A stretch of 10,720 nucleotides of DNA from Candidatus Sulfotelmatobacter sp. (GTDB taxonomy: Bacteria; Acidobacteriota; Terriglobia; Terriglobales; Acidobacteriaceae): positions 1 to 10,720 of the forward strand of contig JASIKQ010000634.1 in the NCBI GenBank assembly GCA_030049565.1. Reading direction: 5' to 3'. The notes beneath the pieces were generated by a model. It worked only from the letters and a program-made list of their open reading frames with translations, was not told where the DNA came from and did not search any database. Below, in pieces: positions 6,263-10,720 of this stretch (position 1 is its first letter; each line of letters opens with the position of its first letter). Made by a program: the position numbers and the translations under genes.

Positions 6263-9217
6263 ATGATTGACCAGATTATTTCGCACTATCGCATCGTCGA
6301 GAAGCTGGGCGGCGGCGGGATGGGTGTGGTTTACAAGGCTGAAGATCTCAATCTGCACCGCTTCGTCGCCCTCAAGTTCCTGCCCGATGAAGTCGCGAAA
6401 GATTCCCAGGCATTGGCCCGCTTTCAACGCGAGGCGCAGGCAGCCTCTGCTCTCAATCATCCGAATATTTGCACGATTCACGAAATCGGGCAGGAAAGCG
6501 GTCGGCCCTTCATCGTCATGGAATTTCTTGACGGCCTGACGCTGAAGCATAAGATCGCCAGCCGCCCGATGGAAACCGAGCAGATTCTCACTTTGTCCAT
6601 CGAGATCGCCGATGCGCTCGATGCCGCTCACGCCAAAGGCATTGTCCACCGTGACATCAAGCCTGCAAATATTTTCGTCACCCAGCGAGGTCATGCCAAG
6701 ATTCTGGATTTTGGTCTGGCTAAAGTCGCCGTCGCAGCCGATCGCTCACTCAACACCGGAGTCACAGCAGCCGCGACTGCGGCAGTTGACCTTGAGCACC
6801 TCACCAGCCCGGGTATGGCGGTTGGCACGGTTGCCTATATGTCACCGGAGCAGGCGCGCGGCAAGGAACTAGACTCCCGCACCGATCTCTTTTCGTTCGG
6901 CGCCGTGCTGTATGAGATGGCGACCGGAACAGTGCCGTTCCGGGGCGATACCTCGGCCGTGATCTTCGAATCGATTCTCAATCGCGCGCCGGTTTCCGCC
7001 ATCCGCCTGAATCCCGATTTGCTCGCCGAACTGGAACGCATTATCAATCGTGCACTCGAAAAGGACCGTGAGTTGCGCTATCAGCATGCGTCAGAAATGC
7101 GGGCCGAGTTGCAGCGGTTGAAGCGTGACACGGACTCGAGCCGCCGGATAGTAGCTGCGGCCGAGGAACCGCCGCAACCCGTTGCCGCGGCCTCACATGC
7201 GAAGCCGCCATCAAGCGCTTCCGTCACGCCTGCCCCGCCTTCCGGCGGCGTGCCTGCGGCAGTTTCCGCGCAAGTTGCAGCTCACGCGAGTGCGCCCGCC
7301 ATTGCCTCTCCGGTTCGAAAACGCTGGCTGGTTCCAGTGGCCGCGGCATGCCTAGCCCTCGTTCTTACAGGCTCCGCTGTGTACTTTTACCAGCACCGCA
7401 AGCCGGCTCTCACCGAGAAAGACACACTCCTGCTGGCGGATTTCACCAACACCACCGGCGATGCCGTGTTTGACGGGACGCTGAAGCAAGCTCTTTCCGT
7501 GCAACTGGAGCAGTCGCCGTTCCTCAACATCATGTCCCAGCAGCGGGTGCGCGAGACGCTGGGTTACATGGGGCGCTCGCCCGATGAGCGGCTGACCAAT
7601 GAACTGGGTCGCGAAGTCTGCCAGCGCGCCGGCATCAAGGCGATGCTGACCGGCTCGATTTCTACGCTCGGCAGCCACTACCTGATCGACCTGCAAGCGT
7701 TGAATTGCGCGACCGGTGATTCCATCGCCCACGAACAGGCGGATGCAGAAAATAAGGATGCCGTTCTGAAATCGCTCGGCGAGGCCGCGACCCGTCTCCG
7801 GGGCAAGCTGGGCGAATCTCTTGCCTCAATTCAGAAATTCGATACGCCACTGGAAGAAGCGACCACCTCTTCGCTGGAAGCTCTGAAGATGTTCAACCTG
7901 GCCGAGACCCAGCGCATCAAGTCGGAAGTAGGATCGATTCCGTTTTACAAGAAGGCGATCGAGCTCGATCCCAATTTCGCCTTCGCCTACGCGCGCCTGG
8001 CGCAGGTGTACGCGAACAACAACGAGAACGAGAGCGCTGCGGAGTACATGAAGCAGGCATTCGACCGCCGCCAGCGCGCCAGCGAACTGGAGAAGCTTTA
8101 CATAACGACCCGCTACTATGCCATCGTCAGCGGGGACCTGGACAAGCAGGTCGAAGCCCTTCGTCTTTGGGAGCAATCGTATCCGCGCGACTGGTCGCCG
8201 TATCTCACCCTGGGGGACCGTTACGATCTCCTGGGACAGCGTGAGCAAGGCCTGCAACAGACGCAGGAGGCGCTGCGGCTCCAGCCCGCCAGTTTTCTCC
8301 CGTACGGGAACCTGGCCTCTGAGTACCTTTCGCTCGGCCGCTACGACGAGGCCAAAGCGATCGCCGAGAAGGCGATCGCCCAAAAAGTGGACCAATTTGC
8401 CGTTCACGATGTGCTCTACGCGATCGCCTTCATTCAGGGAGATACGGTTGCCATGCAACGGGAAATTCAATGGGCGAATGGACGCCCCGAGGAAGTCTTC
8501 ATGAAGTCGACGCTTGCCGGCGTTGAGGCGTTCAAAGGCCACCGCAGCAAGGCGCTGGAGATGAGTCAGCAGGTGTTTGATGACTACATGCGCACCGGGC
8601 TGAAGGGAAACGCGGCCCAGACGTTGCTGGGCGACGCGGGGATAGAAATGATGATGGGGAACAACTCGGCCGTTCCTGCCAAGGTCAAGCAGGCGCTATC
8701 GCTTAGCCCCGACAAACTGGTCAGACTTATCGCGGCTTATCAGCTCGCCGTTGTTGGCTCGGACAGCGAGGCACAAGCGATCTACTCCGAATTGCTGAAG
8801 GAGTATCCTGACGACACCATCTATAAAATCGATGACCCCTGGCTGCGGGCAGTGATCGAGATGAACCACCAGCATCCTGCGGCTTCGATTGAATTGCTCG
8901 AGAAAGTTAAGCCTTATGAGCTCGGAAATGCCACCGGTCTGCAGTCGACCTATGATCGCGGGCGAGCTTATTTGAAGATGAAAAAGGGGCCGGAAGCGGC
9001 GGCAGAATTTCAAAGAGTGCTCGATCACCGCGGCGTGGATTTTGGTGGCCTCGAATATGCACTCTCGTATCTTGGCCTCGCCCGCGCTTACGCGCTCGAA
9101 GGCGACGCCGCCAAAAGCCGCACCGCGTATCAGGATTTCTTCGCCCTCTGGAAAGACGCCGACCCTGACATACCTGTCCTGAAGCAAGCCAAAGCGGAGT
9201 ATGGGAAGTTGCAGTAG
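6263..9217 (+). CDS. Membrane Ser/Thr protein kinase (PknB type) with periplasmic TPR region
   Basis: 984 aa in four parts. Residues 9-285 form a complete Hanks-type kinase: glycine loop LGGGGMG (15-21), Lys38 in VALK, Glu57 in helix C, HRDIKPAN (129-136, catalytic Asp131), DFG (149-151), an activation loop with several Ser/Thr, SPE (194-196) and Asp208. An Ala/Pro-rich linker (295-350) leads to one membrane helix (355-376) preceded by RKR, giving a cytoplasmic kinase and an external C-terminal half. Residues 385-525 form an alpha/beta domain ([19 protein letters not shown], then QQRV and [11 protein letters not shown]) resembling the FlgO/CsgG-like or TolB N-terminal fold by eye. From 555 on, TPR-like helical pairs recur (561-600, 644-674, 680-706, 893-921, 932-962). 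Substrates are not evident. This architecture is common in Acidobacteria. The start fits the kinase N-terminus and the promoter at 6223. Confidence 0.95.
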   Translation: MIDQIISHYRIVEKLGGGGMGVVYKAEDLNLHRFVALKFLPDEVAKDSQALARFQREAQAASALNHPNICTIHEIGQESGRPFIVMEFLDGLTLKHKIASRPMETEQILTLSIEIADALDAAHAKGIVHRDIKPANIFVTQRGHAKILDFGLAKVAVAADRSLNTGVTAAATAAVDLEHLTSPGMAVGTVAYMSPEQARGKELDSRTDLFSFGAVLYEMATGTVPFRGDTSAVIFESILNRAPVSAIRLNPDLLAELERIINRALEKDRELRYQHASEMRAELQRLKRDTDSSRRIVAAAEEPPQPVAAASHAKPPSSASVTPAPPSGGVPAAVSAQVAAHASAPAIASPVRKRWLVPVAAACLALVLTGSAVYFYQHRKPALTEKDTLLLADFTNTTGDAVFDGTLKQALSVQLEQSPFLNIMSQQRVRETLGYMGRSPDERLTNELGREVCQRAGIKAMLTGSISTLGSHYLIDLQALNCATGDSIAHEQADAENKDAVLKSLGEAATRLRGKLGESLASIQKFDTPLEEATTSSLEALKMFNLAETQRIKSEVGSIPFYKKAIELDPNFAFAYARLAQVYANNNENESAAEYMKQAFDRRQRASELEKLYITTRYYAIVSGDLDKQVEALRLWEQSYPRDWSPYLTLGDRYDLLGQREQGLQQTQEALRLQPASFLPYGNLASEYLSLGRYDEAKAIAEKAIAQKVDQFAVHDVLYAIAFIQGDTVAMQREIQWANGRPEEVFMKSTLAGVEAFKGHRSKALEMSQQVFDDYMRTGLKGNAAQTLLGDAGIEMMMGNNSAVPAKVKQALSLSPDKLVRLIAAYQLAVVGSDSEAQAIYSELLKEYPDDTIYKIDDPWLRAVIEMNHQHPAASIELLEKVKPYELGNATGLQSTYDRGRAYLKMKKGPEAAAEFQRVLDHRGVDFGGLEYALSYLGLARAYALEGDAAKSRTAYQDFFALWKDADPDIPVLKQAKAEYGKLQ

Positions 9218-9263
9218 CGAGGAATCGGCTTGTTTAAGTGGCTGCTGAAGATCTGGCGGAAAA

Positions 9264-10112
9264 TTACTGCCCTTCACCCGTTCCCGGCAGGCGGAACTCA
9301 ACGCCGCGTTCGTCGTTGGCTTTCTCTGTGGCGGGCAGATCGAGCTCGGACAAGGGAATTTTCTGCGTGTGCTGCGGAGCGAAGGTCCAGATGGTTTGGC
9401 CGACGATGGCGTAATTCTGCACTTCTACCTTGTGCTGATCGCGGAAAACCAGCACCGTTGCAGGAGATTCCATAGTTTGTTGCTGCTGCGGCGGAGTCGC
9501 TTTCGCGTAAGCTTCGCGGTCACCCTGCGATCGCCAGGGAACAAGGCCTTGCTGGTTCATCTGGTTCGCCAGGCCATTGTCATATTGTGGGCCGGGATCG
9601 TAGCCGGGATTGTACCCATAGCCGCCGTCGTAGCCGTTGTCGGCGGAAGAACTATCATTGTTGTTATCGCCTTCCCACCACCAATAGGGATCAATTCCGC
9701 CCCACAGATAAGGATAGCCATAACCACCGTAGCCACAATATCCGCCCCAGCAATTTCCATACCCATATCCGTATCCATACGGGTAGGAGCGGATCCGGAC
9801 GCCTACGCCGGAATGATTGCGGCCCCATGCGCCCGATCCTCGCCCAAAACCCGGGCGAACGAAGCCCGGACGATTGAAGGACCGTCCCGCGTAGCCAGAA
9901 CCAGAGTGAACCCCGCCGGAAGACCGTGCGCTGCTGAAGGAATGTGCGCCGCTGAATGCGTGCCCGCCACCGAATCCGCCGCCCATGTGGCCACCGCTGA
10001 ATCCGCCGGCATGTCCGCCCCCGCCCCCGGCGTGACCACCGCCGCGCTGCGCCCAGGCCTGCCATGAGGCCAGCGAAAGCACCAACGCCGCTATGAATAG
10101 CGTGCGCCGCAT
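9264..10112 (-). CDS. Secreted Gly/His/Tyr-rich protein with conserved C-terminal domain
   Basis: 282 aa from ATG 10112 (an upstream in-frame TTG at 10136 would add eight residues but has no signal-peptide logic). The signal peptide is clear: RR, hydrophobic 5-15, cleavage probably after WAQAW-A-Q (Ala21). Residues 23-75 are Gly/His/Ser repeats built on GGHAGG, GGHMGGG and GGHAFSG units. Residues 108-147 are Tyr/Gly/Trp-rich (PYGYGYGYGN, then WGGYCGYGGYGYPYLWGG, then YWWW), with two Cys. An Asp/Asn-rich stretch (149-180) follows, then Gln-rich 207-212. The last about 60 residues (218-276) are a normal compact segment: VLVFRDQHKVEVQNYAIVGQ, WTFAPQHTQKIPLSELDLPAT and ANDERGVEFRLP. I recall this C-terminal pattern in many acidobacterial exported proteins. 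Likely a periplasmic or surface protein; function unknown. TATAAT lies 6 nt before the ATG. Confidence 0.8.
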   Translation of the reverse strand: MRRTLFIAALVLSLASWQAWAQRGGGHAGGGGGHAGGFSGGHMGGGFGGGHAFSGAHSFSSARSSGGVHSGSGYAGRSFNRPGFVRPGFGRGSGAWGRNHSGVGVRIRSYPYGYGYGYGNCWGGYCGYGGYGYPYLWGGIDPYWWWEGDNNNDSSSADNGYDGGYGYNPGYDPGPQYDNGLANQMNQQGLVPWRSQGDREAYAKATPPQQQQTMESPATVLVFRDQHKVEVQNYAIVGQTIWTFAPQHTQKIPLSELDLPATEKANDERGVEFRLPGTGEGQ

Positions 10113-10118
10113 GGCCTC

Positions 10119-10124
10119 ATTATA
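10119..10124 (-). promoter_or_regulatory. Candidate -10 element for the Gly-rich protein
   Basis: On the minus strand TATAAT is followed by GAGGCC and then the ATG at 10112. The predicted transcription start is at or within a base or two of the ATG, implying a leaderless mRNA. No convincing -35 is found at 16-18 bp. The GAGG is too close to the ATG (2 nt) to act as a normal Shine-Dalgarno. Confidence 0.4.
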
Positions 10125-10171
10125 AGCCCGTTTCAACTGGACGTTCCGGCAAAATTATGCTGGAACCGGCC

Positions 10172-10720
10172 CTAGCGTTTTCGCCGTTTTGCCTTCTTCT
10201 TAGCCGCTTGCTTCGGTTTTAGCCTTTTTTTCGTCGCTGGTTTGCTGGCGCGCTTGGCGGGTTTGGCCGCGCGTTTCACCGCTTTGGCTGGAGTTTTTGC
10301 AGGCGCCTTCGCCGCAGTCTTCGGCGGTTGTTTTGAAGCTTCTTTCGGCTTTGCAGCCGCTCGGGGTGCGGGCGGCGGCAGTGCTGGTGCTGCCATCGGA
10401 GCATTCTTTGCCGTTGCCTTTCCCTTCTTACCTGGACTCGCCACAGGGCCGCTTGGTGTCCCCGCTGCGGCGGCGGCCGCTTTCCCTCTTCCACGCCTTG
10501 GCGCTGGGGGCGGTGGTGGTGGGGGTGGCGCGAAGGGTTTCAAGAATTTCAGCGTCTCTGTACGGGAGCGCAGCTTGCCATCCAGCAGCAGCATGAAAAC
10601 GTCACGCGCAATCTTGGGGTATTCCGGTAATTGCGGCGTGATCAACAGTTCCGTCATCTCCGGCAGCGGAATGCGCTTCTGCACATCGCGCCACTTGGTG
10701 AGGAAATTTTTGATTTTTTG
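10172..10720 (-). CDS. Protein with long Lys/Ala/Pro-rich C-terminal tail (5' end outside window)
   Basis: The frame is open to the right edge, so the gene's start lies beyond the window; 182 C-terminal residues are visible. The first about 62 look globular and helical (NFLTKWRDVQKRIPLPEMTE, then LLITPQLPEYPKIARDVFML, then LLDGKLRSRTETLKFLKPF). A run of eight Pro (APPPPPPPPAP) marks the border. After it come about 110 residues of Lys/Ala/Pro/Arg repeats (AAKAP, AKTPAKAVKRAAKPAKRASK) ending KKKAKRRKR. The tail resembles histone H1-like and AlgP-type bacterial tails that bind DNA or RNA; that is a compositional analogy. I do not recognise the globular part. GTG at 10684 is an internal start candidate, but the coding-like frame upstream argues against it. 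The gene is 59 bp from the Gly-rich protein's ATG, same strand. Confidence 0.65.
   Translation of the reverse strand, partial: QKIKNFLTKWRDVQKRIPLPEMTELLITPQLPEYPKIARDVFMLLLDGKLRSRTETLKFLKPFAPPPPPPPPAPRRGRGKAAAAAAGTPSGPVASPGKKGKATAKNAPMAAPALPPPAPRAAAKPKEASKQPPKTAAKAPAKTPAKAVKRAAKPAKRASKPATKKRLKPKQAAKKKAKRRKR

Noticed and set aside
7826..9301. Two long minus-strand frames (7826-8542 and 8696-9301) under the kinase ectodomain
   Set aside because: Antisense shadows of TPR coding sequence; composition and lack of start signals argue against genes.
9369..10067. 232-codon plus-strand frame antisense to the Gly-rich protein
   Set aside because: Its Ile/Ala/Val-rich low complexity is the direct complement of the Gly/Tyr/His codons; the minus strand has a signal peptide and a conserved C-terminal domain.
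10144..10165. Intrinsic terminator between the right-end gene and the Gly-rich gene
   Set aside because: TTCCGGC and GCTGGAA can form a 7-bp stem with one G-T pair, but no T-run follows on either strand.
1..10720. CRISPR array, transposase, integrase, tRNA or rRNA
   Set aside because: I looked for tandem spaced repeats, mobile-element proteins, terminal inverted repeats and RNA gene cores and saw none.

Overview
The window looks like a chromosomal segment of an Acidobacteriota (Terriglobia-type) bacterium. This is inferred from gene content and protein style, not from a marker gene: a PknB-type kinase fused to a periplasmic TPR region, a Gly/Tyr-rich exported protein with a conserved C-terminal strand domain, a short beta-barrel with the usual C-terminal Phe, and GC-rich intergenic repeats ending in GGATGACAT. 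Both ends are cut inside genes.

Layout: (1) 1-408, minus: C-terminally truncated adenosine-specific kinase. (2) 409-1694: a gene-poor 1.3 kb stretch. It holds a possible 39-codon ORF and a decayed biotin-carrier gene whose start and reading frame are broken but whose biotinyl domain is intact. It also holds two copies of an intergenic repeat and the ftsY promoter region. (3) 1695-2870, plus: ftsY (SRP receptor) and a 69-aa basic protein 9 bp downstream. (4) 2889-3467, minus: small outer-membrane beta-barrel. (5) 3690-5590, plus: ribD and riboflavin synthase (ribE), two steps of riboflavin synthesis. RibD has His where a zinc-binding Cys is expected. (6) 5556-6095, minus: lspA, overlapping the 3' end of ribE tail to tail. 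(7) 6263-9217, plus: a 984-aa membrane Ser/Thr kinase with a TPR ectodomain, behind a clear sigma-70-like promoter. (8) 9264-10112, minus: Gly/His/Tyr-rich secreted protein. (9) 10172-10720, minus: C-terminal part of a protein ending in a long Lys/Ala/Pro tail.

Several genes concern the envelope: FtsY inserts membrane proteins, LspA matures lipoproteins, the kinase spans the inner membrane, and the beta-barrel and Gly-rich protein are exported. The riboflavin pair is a housekeeping unit without ribAB or ribH nearby. I found no mobile element, CRISPR array, tRNA or rRNA and no convincing new multi-gene system. The best leads are the RibD ligand swap, the broken biotin-carrier gene, the repeated AGGCCAGT half-sites between lspA and the kinase gene, and the two low-complexity proteins at the right end.
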